Shown here one piece after another: positions 4,901 to 11,937 of a DNA stretch of 14,956 nt (its first letter is position 1; the number at the start of each line of letters is the position of its first letter). A program made the translations under genes and the position numbers. This DNA is from Spirochaetales bacterium (lineage in GTDB: Bacteria > Spirochaetota > Spirochaetia > Sphaerochaetales > Sphaerochaetaceae), in the NCBI GenBank assembly GCA_012800465.1, contig JAAZJI010000209.1:1-14956 (forward strand). The letters are read 5' to 3'. The notes under the pieces were generated by a model, which saw only the letters and a list, made by a program, of their open reading frames with translations, was not told where the DNA came from and did no database searches.

Positions 4901-7842
4901 GCGTCAAGGGCGACCGCCTCGTCCCCCTCGCCGTCGGTGATGTAGTCGTAGAGCGTCTCCTCCACCGGGTTCCGAAGCCGAAACAGGACATTCACCACAT
5001 CCCGCTCGATTCCCTTGTCGTCGACGAGGGTTCCCTGTTCATTGGAAAGAAAGAGGAGCTCGCCGAGGTAGTAGTGCCCCCTCCCCTCATCGTCGTTCTT
5101 CTTGACGAAGAGGAGCTTCTTCATCGCCGGATCGCGGATCGCCCGCATCTCTTTCGATCCCAGTCGAACCCGGGTCCGGCTCTGCCATGCGAAGTGTTCA
5201 TGGTCGATGAAGCGATCATCATAATCGATCGAAGCATCGATCTCCTCATGCTTGTGGTACGTCACGAAGATCGGACACGTATTCGTTTCCCGGTTGACTG
5301 TGTATCCATAGATCGTGTTGCTTTCATCCTGTTCCCAGGCAAGCACTCGGCACGCCTCCCTTCGGGTATACTTCCGTCCTCGCACAAGACCGAATTCATC
5401 GACCTGTCCGGCAAACCCCAGCTGATGGTTCAATGAGCTCAGTGCAAGCAGTTCATCCAGTTCGCTTCGATACTGGTCGTTTTGCAAAAGTTCGGAGAAC
5501 TCCCGTGAAAGGAAATAGCGGCCATCCCTCTCCTCGACATAGCTGATATAACCATAGGACTCCTTGTACCTGTCCTGGACGAATCCGTTGCCAAGGATCC
5601 GCAGGGCGGATGCGAACGAGGCCTCGGTCGGTACAAAGCCATAGTTCGTTTCGAACCGGGCGAACAGCTCCTCTTTCGTCTTCGGACCTTCCGGAAGGAC
5701 CGTCAAGAGATATGTTTCATGGATCCTGATCCCCCGGGGAAGGTAGAGGCTGAGAAACCTCAGGCTCTTGAGATGGATCTCATTCATGGCAAGGGTGAAA
5801 TCGGGATCGATCACGGCCTTGCACTGCGCCCACGTTTTCCCATAGTGGATGAAGAGCTCCGGGTTGATGCCATCGAAGCGGATGAAATCCACGAGGCTCG
5901 GTATCCGGCCCCCCAAGCGGTTCTTTACGCTTTGGTACGCTTCGGCCAGCATCCTTCTGTTGGAGAACGACGCCCTGGTGATCGAGTCGAGGATCCGTTC
6001 CTTCGCGATCCGGTCGAACGAGACCGTCGAAACGCCGGGAATCGGCGCGCCGCCGAAGACCACTCGCCGCAGGATATCCTTGTCGTAGCTGTTCTCCCCG
6101 AAGAGGGCGATCGGGATCATGTAGTTGTTCCGGTGGTTTCCCACGAAATCGATGACGGTGAGAAATTCCTTTCCTGGGTATTTTCTCAAGCCCCTTCCGA
6201 GCTGCTGGGTGAACACGATGACCGATTCGGTCGGCCGGAGCATGATGATCTGGTTGAGCGAGGGGATATCCACCCCCTCGTTGAAGATGTCGACGCTCAC
6301 CAGATATTCGAGGTGGTTCGGATCCTCCTCTTCCGCTTCAAGCCGATCGAACGCTTCTTCCCGCTCTTCCTGGCTGTTTGCCCCACTGAGCTGAAGCGCC
6401 CGGACGCCAAGGTCCCGCAATTCCCGGGCGACAAACGCCGCATCATCGTTCGTCGAGGTGAAGATGAGACCCCTTCTTCGACTCAACCCCAGGGAGTATC
6501 GCCTCAGGATCACGGAAAGATGCTTTATCTGTTCCTCCCTTTCAAGATTGCTGAACGCTTCGACCTCATGCTCTTCACTACCGTCGATGCTGAGGCCGGT
6601 GATGCCGAAGTAATGGAAGGGGGCCAGCAGGTCTTCTTCAAGCGCCTGGGAAAGGGTGATTTCCGCCGCAACCGTATTGCCGAAGAGCCCATGGACATCC
6701 TCCCCGTCCGGTCGGACGGGCGTAGCGGTCATCCCCAGGAGAAACGCCGGGCGAAAATACTCAAGGACTCTCCTATAGCTTGCCGCCGGAGCGTGGTGGG
6801 CTTCATCGACGACGATGTAGTCGAACCAATCACGATCGAAGGAGTGCAGCACTTCGTCCTTGGCAAGCGTCTGGATCGTCGCAAAGAGATAGGGAGCGTC
6901 CAGGTTCCGGTCCGAGCCGGTCAGGAGGGCACATTCCACCGGCTCGTCGAGGTGCCGCATGAAACTCAGCATCGCATCCCGGGCGATCTGTTCCCGATGG
7001 ATGATGAACAGGAACCGCTCAGGCTTCACCTGGTTCACATCGCTTGCCGCGAGGATTGTTTTTCCCGTGCCCGTCGCCGAAACGAGAAGAGCTTTCCTCC
7101 TTCCCTCCGACCGGATCTCATCTAGACGCGCAAGAGCATCCTTCTGCATCGAGTTGAGCTCGAAACCCCGTCTAGCGACGAAAGTCTCTTGGATGGGACG
7201 GCTGTCGACGGGTCGGGGCACGAACGCCCGGGCGGTATTGAAGGTGTCCCACACTCTGGCATAGTGCTCGAGCCATCCCTCCGAGACGATCGTGGCATGC
7301 TCCCACAGGCGTTCGAACTCCGCCTTCGTATCCTGGATCAATTGGCCTTGATTGGTGCCGGCCACCTGGAGATTCCACTCGTGGTTTCTGAGGAGGGCAT
7401 CCTGGGTGATGTTGGACGAACCGATGATCAGGGTCGTCGGGCGACCGGCATGCTCGAAGAGGTAGCCCTTGGTATGGAACGCTTCGGCGGTATACACCCG
7501 CACTTCGATCGTTGGAGCGAGTTCGTGGAAGATGAAGCCGACGGCCCGGGGATCGGTGAAGTTCAGATAGTCGCTGGTGAGAATCCGTCCCTTCACCCTC
7601 CGCCGTCCGCATTCGAGAAGCGCCTGCAGGAGGGTTGCGAGCCCTCCTTTGGTCAGAAACGCGACGCTGAAGGAAAAGGAGGAACACTCACGCAGGTGGG
7701 TGTTCAGGACATCGGCGACCCGTCGCCGACCGAGCCGGTCGTTGAGTACAAGCCTGGGCCTCATCCCCTCGGGACTCGGTATCCGACGATCGAGAAGCCC
7801 TGAATGCAGACCACCGGCCAGCTGCCGTTCAATTTCGTTCAT
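4897..7842 (-). CDS. PLD nuclease - SF2 helicase - DUF3427 protein
   Basis: A 981-residue three-part protein. Residues about 25-205 are a phospholipase-D-like nuclease domain with HTKGYLF (His123, Lys125) followed by LIIGSSN (141-144), the HxKx4 plus GSxN catalytic pattern. Residues about 225-570 are a superfamily 2 helicase: Walker A ATGTGKT (256-262), DEAH at 346-349, TAT (372-374), motif V near SVDIFNEGVDIP, and motif VI QQLGRGLRK (546-554). The C-terminal third (about 690-960) has the DUF3427 signature around GRKYTRREACRVLAWE and ETNTCPIFVTYHKHEE. All key residues are present. Such proteins are ATP-driven DNA or RNA translocases joined to a nuclease; relatives are frequent in accessory and defence islands, but no role is proven for this family as far as I know. 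GGGAG lies 5 nt before the ATG, which overlaps the Nudix stop (ATGA). Confidence 0.93.
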   Translation of the reverse strand: MNEIERQLAGGLHSGLLDRRIPSPEGMRPRLVLNDRLGRRRVADVLNTHLRECSSFSFSVAFLTKGGLATLLQALLECGRRRVKGRILTSDYLNFTDPRAVGFIFHELAPTIEVRVYTAEAFHTKGYLFEHAGRPTTLIIGSSNITQDALLRNHEWNLQVAGTNQGQLIQDTKAEFERLWEHATIVSEGWLEHYARVWDTFNTARAFVPRPVDSRPIQETFVARRGFELNSMQKDALARLDEIRSEGRRKALLVSATGTGKTILAASDVNQVKPERFLFIIHREQIARDAMLSFMRHLDEPVECALLTGSDRNLDAPYLFATIQTLAKDEVLHSFDRDWFDYIVVDEAHHAPAASYRRVLEYFRPAFLLGMTATPVRPDGEDVHGLFGNTVAAEITLSQALEEDLLAPFHYFGITGLSIDGSEEHEVEAFSNLEREEQIKHLSVILRRYSLGLSRRRGLIFTSTNDDAAFVARELRDLGVRALQLSGANSQEEREEAFDRLEAEEEDPNHLEYLVSVDIFNEGVDIPSLNQIIMLRPTESVIVFTQQLGRGLRKYPGKEFLTVIDFVGNHRNNYMIPIALFGENSYDKDILRRVVFGGAPIPGVSTVSFDRIAKERILDSITRASFSNRRMLAEAYQSVKNRLGGRIPSLVDFIRFDGINPELFIHYGKTWAQCKAVIDPDFTLAMNEIHLKSLRFLSLYLPRGIRIHETYLLTVLPEGPKTKEELFARFETNYGFVPTEASFASALRILGNGFVQDRYKESYGYISYVEERDGRYFLSREFSELLQNDQYRSELDELLALSSLNHQLGFAGQVDEFGLVRGRKYTRREACRVLAWEQDESNTIYGYTVNRETNTCPIFVTYHKHEEIDASIDYDDRFIDHEHFAWQSRTRVRLGSKEMRAIRDPAMKKLLFVKKNDDEGRGHYYLGELLFLSNEQGTLVDDKGIERDVVNVLFRLRNPVEETLYDYITDGEGDEAVALDA

Positions 7843-8222
7843 CCCGGCTCCCGTTCAAGATGAGCGACGATCGGAAGATCGGCCTCCGCCCAATCGAGCC
7901 GAACGAGCTCATCAAGAGAGAACCAGCCGCAGTCGAGGTGTTCATTGAGGGTGATCGTCCCCTCCACACATGAGCACCGATAGCTTTCCAAGGTGATCTC
8001 GAAGGTCGGATAGGAGTGCTTGACGGTAAGAAACGGGGAATGGACCTCGATCTCGATTCCCAGTTCTTCCCGAATCTCCCGCTTAAGAGCGGAAGCCGGA
8101 CTCTCGCCTTCCTTGATTTTTCCACCGGGAAACTCCCACTTTCCTGCAAGAGGACCGGACCCGTTTCGCTGAGCGGCGAACACCCGCCCATCCTCGACAA
8201 TGACCGCTGCAACGACTCTCAT
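7839..8222 (-). CDS. MutT-type Nudix hydrolase, (deoxy)nucleoside triphosphate pyrophosphohydrolase
   Basis: A 127-residue single-domain protein, the usual size for MutT-like enzymes. The Nudix box is perfect: Gly34 and Glu40 frame a KIKEG spacer, and REIREELGI (48-56) supplies the metal-binding glutamates. The upstream KWEFPGGK phrase (28-35) is typical of MutT/8-oxo-dGTP or 5-methyl-dCTP pyrophosphohydrolases, which hydrolyse damaged or modified nucleoside triphosphates to the monophosphate and pyrophosphate. The exact substrate cannot be read from sequence. No Shine-Dalgarno is visible before ATG 8222; instead TAAGAT ends 7 nt upstream, suggesting a leaderless mRNA. The stop overlaps the helicase start by 4 nt (ATGA), so the two are translationally coupled and probably act together. 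Confidence 0.93.
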   Translation of the reverse strand: MRVVAAVIVEDGRVFAAQRNGSGPLAGKWEFPGGKIKEGESPASALKREIREELGIEIEVHSPFLTVKHSYPTFEITLESYRCSCVEGTITLNEHLDCGWFSLDELVRLDWAEADLPIVAHLEREPG

Positions 8223-8229
8223 AGATCCG

Positions 8230-8258
8230 ATCTTAGCAGCCGTCCGCTCGTTTGACCA
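8230..8258 (-). promoter_or_regulatory. Candidate leaderless promoter of the Nudix-helicase operon
   Basis: On the minus strand TGGTCA (8258-8253) and TAAGAT (8235-8230) are separated by 17 nt, each matching four of six consensus bases. The -10 ends 7 nt before ATG 8222, so transcription would start at or within a base or two of the start codon. Confidence 0.45.
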
Positions 8259-8263
8259 GGGAA

Positions 8264-8292
8264 TTGAGCAGAATTCCTCTCTCTGCTATGGT
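8264..8292 (+). promoter_or_regulatory. Candidate leaderless promoter of the DMT transporter gene
   Basis: TTGAGC (8264-8269) and TATGGT (8287-8292) have a 17-nt spacer, each four of six to consensus. The -10 ends 7 nt before ATG 8300. It stands back to back with the Nudix promoter: the two -35 elements are 5 bp apart, which would make simultaneous occupancy by RNA polymerase difficult. Confidence 0.42.
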
Positions 8293-8299
8293 TCCTTCC

Positions 8300-9205
8300 A
8301 TGAATCCCCTCCTGCACGGCCAGCTGCTGGCGTTCTTCACCGCCCTCTGCTACGCCCAGAACTCCCTTGCCCACCAGCATATCGGAACGCTGGCCGGCTC
8401 CACCGCGGCGGCCCACATGCGGATGTGGCTCGCCCTTCCGATCGTCCTGCTCATCACCTACGCCGCTCAAGGTTTTCTCATACCGGCAAACCTTTCAACC
8501 CAAGCGATCGTCCTTCTCCTAATCAGCGGCTTCTTGGGATATTTTCTGACCGATCTCCTGCTCTTCCGATCCTTCGTGTTATTGGGATCACGGGAAGCGA
8601 TGGTGCTTCTTACGATCTCTCCGATCCTCGTCGCGATCTTCGGATATTACCTCTTCGACGAGATCCTCGACCCGATTCAGATCCTCGGAATCCTCATCAC
8701 CGTCGGGGGAATCGTCATCATGGTTCTCTTCGGCGAGAAGACCGCCAAAGCGGAAAGCACCCGAAAGCGCCTTGGGTACCTTCTCGCCGTCTCGGCGGCG
8801 TTGACGCAGACCCTTGCCAATCTGCTTGCCCGTTCCGCGGTCATCGAGGCGGGGGCGGTCACCACGAACCTGATCAGAAACCTCGGAGGACTGGCGGCGT
8901 TCATCGTCTATTTCGGAGTGGTCAAACGCCAAATCAAAGCTCATGCCCGGCCCTTCCTCGAAAACCGGAAGCTGCTTGTCCTCCTCTTCGTCGCAACCCT
9001 CTTCGGCCCGGTCTTGGCGACGACCAGTCAGATGAAAGCGTACACCCTCGCTCCGGTGGGAATCGTTTCTACGATCACCCAGGTCTCCCCGATCATCCTC
9101 CTTCCGGTCGATCACTTCATTCTCAAACGCCACGTTTCCAAAGCTTCCTTTTTGGGAACCGTTCTCTCTGTTTTAGGAATCGGATTGCTCTTTTTGGCGA
9201 TCTGA
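8300..9205 (+). CDS. EamA/DMT-family inner-membrane transporter
   Basis: A 301-residue, very hydrophobic protein with about ten membrane segments arranged as two EamA repeats (about 1-135 and 150-300). Recognisable family phrases are DLLLFRSFVLLGSREAMVLL and TISPILVAIFGYYLF in the first half and QMKAYTLAPVGIVSTITQVS with SPIILLPVDHFIL in the second. EamA members are drug/metabolite exporters or permeases; the substrate cannot be predicted. The first segment begins directly after MNPLLHGQ. Alternative in-frame starts are TTG 8252 and ATG 8288, but none has a Shine-Dalgarno, and the ATG at 8288 overlaps the proposed -10, so 8300 is favoured. It is divergent from the Nudix gene. Confidence 0.9.
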   Translation: MNPLLHGQLLAFFTALCYAQNSLAHQHIGTLAGSTAAAHMRMWLALPIVLLITYAAQGFLIPANLSTQAIVLLLISGFLGYFLTDLLLFRSFVLLGSREAMVLLTISPILVAIFGYYLFDEILDPIQILGILITVGGIVIMVLFGEKTAKAESTRKRLGYLLAVSAALTQTLANLLARSAVIEAGAVTTNLIRNLGGLAAFIVYFGVVKRQIKAHARPFLENRKLLVLLFVATLFGPVLATTSQMKAYTLAPVGIVSTITQVSPIILLPVDHFILKRHVSKASFLGTVLSVLGIGLLFLAI

Positions 9206-9268
9206 ACATCCGCTTGCCTTGAGCTTGTCATCCTTCCTGTTTAACAATACCCATGCAGGATGGCTATA
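9206..9268 (+). other. Gap between the DMT gene and the first barrel gene
   Basis: This 63-nt gap has no hairpin with a T run. It holds TTGTCA (9225-9230, five of six to -35) without a good -10 at 16-18 nt, and AGGA (9257-9260) as a ribosome site for ATG 9269. Immediately afterwards TTAACA (9241-9246) and TATAAT (9265-9270) form a promoter-like pair with an 18-nt spacer whose -10 overlaps the start codon. Confidence 0.4.
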
Positions 9269-10615
9269 ATGAACAACCGAAGGACTCTGTCATTCCTTCT
9301 CGTCTTTATGCTGGTTCCCGTGCTTCTCCACGCCCGCGTGTTTGACCGGTTCGCCTTCACCGTCTCCAACGATTGGCATACCCCCAACATCGGATACAAC
9401 GTTGACGACGGGATGACCTGCGGGGCCCATATTCAAGCCGGTTTTGTGTCCGGCTTGACCATGAAGCTGGACGGGGTCTCCTTCACCGACAAACTCACCA
9501 CCGAAACCCGATTCGACCTCATCTCCTTAGGTGCGTTCCATCCCTTCCGATTCTCTCTCCGCTCCCTCGAAGTGACGATGACACCCCATCTCTCCTTCAT
9601 GGTCGCCGGGAATTTCGGATTCAGGACGATCCAGAACAGCTGGCATCTGCTTCGAAGAATCCCGATCCTCCGGATCGACTACCTCGATGCCGATACCCTC
9701 TTCACGGCTCAGGGCGGAGGGGTGCTTTCACTCTTTTTTCCCTTCGGTCACGGTGGCCTCGATGCCCACATCGGCTTCACGATCGCTTTCGAGTGGGTGA
9801 ACCGCTTCGAAGCGACGATCGCCTACCACCCCGATCATGCGACCCGGATCGACCTTTCCTACCGGCATCTCGACCTTGGGGATCTTCATCCGACGCTGGG
9901 TGATTACCTGGATCGCTACCGGGGATTTGAAATCTCTTTTACGCACACAAGCGGACCGCTTGCCGAGTTCTTCCTCATCTACCCCGCACACAACATCTCC
10001 TACGGCTCCTATGCGTTCAACATCCTCGGCTTCAACGAAGAAAAGACATTTATCAAAGCCGACTGGACCTACTCCTTCGGGTTCGCCCTCGACAACCGGC
10101 CGGGGGTGCTTCAGCTCTTCGAGATCTCCTACAGGGGGTTCGGCCTCGAAATATGGAACACCAGCGGCTCGATCAAGAATGACGCCGGCATGGAGATCGC
10201 CCGTCACCAGGGCGGGCTCTATGCCCTCAGCTACCGCTTCGAGCCGTTCGACCACCCTTTGCTCACACCCTACCTGAAACCCTTTGGAGGCATCCAGCGC
10301 TTCGTCTACCTTGAAAACCTCGTTCCCACCATCGAGCACTACCTTCCGGCGATCGGGCTGGAGCTCGGACTCCTCGTCGGAAAAGAGGACGACATCGTCT
10401 TCGGCGGAACGGCGTGGCGGCCCTGCATCGGGGCGACCGCCCACTACCTCTTTTTCCACGACCGGATCGCATCCCTTTTCCCGGAGGTCTACACTCACCC
10501 TAAAAACAGGCTCCAGCTCGGTCTGCTCATCGCGCTGGAGATCGGACACGACATGGACGCCCTCAGAACTCAAAGCAGGCGTCCTGAGCGGGCTCTTGCT
10601 CCCTATCTGCCGTAA
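9269..10615 (+). CDS. Predicted outer-membrane beta-barrel protein, first of a tandem pair
   Basis: A 448-residue secreted protein. The signal peptide is MNNRRTLSFLLVFMLVPVLLHA with probable cleavage after LLHA. The mature chain is made of alternating polar/hydrophobic strands (for example LDAHIGFTIAFEWVNRFEATI and LQLGLLIALEIGHD) with aromatic residues at strand ends, the usual look of an outer-membrane barrel. It is paralogous to the next gene: both share NDW near the mature N-terminus followed by DDG, VxGNxGFxxxQN, SYG...N.L.F, and P Y L K ... G ... R F. Unlike its partner, it carries about 18 residues (Arg/Pro-rich) after the last strand. The start at 9269 is preferred over ATG 9260 because AGGA lies 8 nt upstream. 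An LpxR-like relation is possible but unproven. Confidence 0.78.
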   Translation: MNNRRTLSFLLVFMLVPVLLHARVFDRFAFTVSNDWHTPNIGYNVDDGMTCGAHIQAGFVSGLTMKLDGVSFTDKLTTETRFDLISLGAFHPFRFSLRSLEVTMTPHLSFMVAGNFGFRTIQNSWHLLRRIPILRIDYLDADTLFTAQGGGVLSLFFPFGHGGLDAHIGFTIAFEWVNRFEATIAYHPDHATRIDLSYRHLDLGDLHPTLGDYLDRYRGFEISFTHTSGPLAEFFLIYPAHNISYGSYAFNILGFNEEKTFIKADWTYSFGFALDNRPGVLQLFEISYRGFGLEIWNTSGSIKNDAGMEIARHQGGLYALSYRFEPFDHPLLTPYLKPFGGIQRFVYLENLVPTIEHYLPAIGLELGLLVGKEDDIVFGGTAWRPCIGATAHYLFFHDRIASLFPEVYTHPKNRLQLGLLIALEIGHDMDALRTQSRRPERALAPYLP

Positions 10616-10652
10616 AACATCTCTCTTTGCTGTACCGAAGGGCGATCTTTTG

Positions 10653-10658
10653 TACAAT
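10653..10658 (+). promoter_or_regulatory. Possible -10 element for the second barrel gene
   Basis: TACAAT ends exactly 7 nt before ATG 10666, as in the other genes here that lack a clear Shine-Dalgarno. The hexamer 17 nt upstream (CTGTAC, 10630-10635) is a poor -35. The 50-nt gap contains no terminator-like hairpin, so read-through from the first barrel gene is also possible. Confidence 0.35.
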
Positions 10659-10665
10659 CAAGGTG

Positions 10666-11937
10666 ATGAAACGGATGTGCCTGGTCATGATCCTTCTCCT
10701 TTTCGGTCTTGCAGGCGTCAAAGCGGCGGCGCTTGAAGAGGTGAGCTTGGGCACCGGAAACGATTGGATCACCTTGGGGCTCGGAGACAACCGGGATGAC
10801 GGGCTCAGCTTCGGCCTGCATGCCACGGTGAAGACGGAAAAACAGCTTCTCATATCCCTGGCCCTGAAGGGATATACCGACAAATTCGTCCATCAGGAGC
10901 GCTACGATCTTGCCAAGGTGAAGATCACCTATCCCTTCCTCTTTGATCTTGACCGCTCCTATGTCCGCCTCTCGGCGACCTGCGGAGTGCTCGTCGTTGG
11001 GAATCTGGGGTTCCAGAACGCCCAGAACTTCTTTCATCGGATCCTCAAAAAGGATGAGCTCGCCCTGGCCTATCCCCCATCACACACCTCGGTCCATCTT
11101 CACCTCGGGGGAGAAGCCGCCTACGGCATCCGACTCGGACCGACCCTGCTCGAAGGAGCGGTCGACATCGGATATGACCCGGGATGGGAGGTCCATTGGG
11201 AGGCGGCCCTCCGCCTGAGAATGAAGAAAGGCGCAAGCTTCCTTTCCGCATCATGGCGAACCGCCTATCCTTCCGACCGATATGCCAGCCAGAACCTTCA
11301 AGCCAATCGCTATGAGGGACTGAAGCTCACCTTCCTCCACGACGGAGGGCTCCTTCAAACCTTCTTCTCCACCTACCCCGGATCCGGGTATTCCTATGGA
11401 GGGTGGATGGTCAACCTCCTTGCGTTTGCCAAAAAGCCGACCTTCCAAACAGCCCACATCGCCTACGGAATGGGAATCTTCCTCGATCCGACCGGCTTGC
11501 GGAACCGATCGAACGAGCTCATCTACAAGAACATGAGCTTGGAAGTGCGCTACAAGAACGGACCGATCGAAGACTCCTGGTTCCAGGTCGCCTCCTACCT
11601 TCTCGGCTGGCGCTTCGACCTGCATGAAGGAACCCGGGCCGCCCCCTATCTCAAGGTTCTTGCGGGTCTCGAGCGCTTCAGCCTCAAGCACGAGACCCGG
11701 ACGACGCTGGATGAACGGCTTCATCCGACGATCGCCTTCGAAGCGGGATCGTATTTCGGCAGGCCGAACCAGTGGGTCATCGGAAACCTCGACTATCGGA
11801 TCAGGCTGGCTGGAAGCATCCACTACGTGGCGGGAGATGTGAACCGCCCGGCCCTCCCCCGTGCATATCAACGTCAGACGCCCTCATGGATCTTCCAGAT
11901 CGGAATCGGTCTTGAGATCCGGCATGACCTCACCTAG
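10666..11937 (+). CDS. Predicted outer-membrane beta-barrel protein, second of a tandem pair
   Basis: A 423-residue secreted protein with signal peptide MKRMCLVMILLLFGLAGVKA (cleavage probably after VKA or KAA). The mature part mirrors the upstream paralogue: GNDWITLGLGDNRDDG near the N-terminus, VVGNLGFQNAQNFFH, SYGGWMVNLLAF, APYLKVLAGLERFSL, and the terminal strand WIFQIGIGLEIRHDL. Strand periodicity and aromatic belts support an outer-membrane barrel. The first in-frame starts upstream (TTG 10627) would spoil the signal peptide, and ATG 10675 would remove its positive charges, so 10666 is chosen; AAGG is only 2 nt away, too close for a normal ribosome site. It ends on a CTAG shared with the convergent peptidase gene. 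Function unknown; duplication suggests two versions of one surface activity. Confidence 0.78.
   Translation: MKRMCLVMILLLFGLAGVKAAALEEVSLGTGNDWITLGLGDNRDDGLSFGLHATVKTEKQLLISLALKGYTDKFVHQERYDLAKVKITYPFLFDLDRSYVRLSATCGVLVVGNLGFQNAQNFFHRILKKDELALAYPPSHTSVHLHLGGEAAYGIRLGPTLLEGAVDIGYDPGWEVHWEAALRLRMKKGASFLSASWRTAYPSDRYASQNLQANRYEGLKLTFLHDGGLLQTFFSTYPGSGYSYGGWMVNLLAFAKKPTFQTAHIAYGMGIFLDPTGLRNRSNELIYKNMSLEVRYKNGPIEDSWFQVASYLLGWRFDLHEGTRAAPYLKVLAGLERFSLKHETRTTLDERLHPTIAFEAGSYFGRPNQWVIGNLDYRIRLAGSIHYVAGDVNRPALPRAYQRQTPSWIFQIGIGLEIRHDLT

Noticed and set aside
5719..7125. Long open frame on the plus strand inside the helicase gene
   Set aside because: Charged, low-information translation antisense to the helicase motifs; a shadow of the real gene.
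4897..7842. Assigning the helicase to the Mokosh defence system because it joins a PLD nuclease to a helicase
   Set aside because: Mokosh helicases, as I recall, are of the SF1 type with the PLD elsewhere; this protein is SF2 (DEAH) with N-terminal PLD and DUF3427, a different family.
9269..11937. Naming the barrel pair lpxR
   Set aside because: Only the short N-terminal ND...DG pattern agrees; the TNG motif is not intact and the rest was not recognisable, so the relation is kept as a hypothesis.
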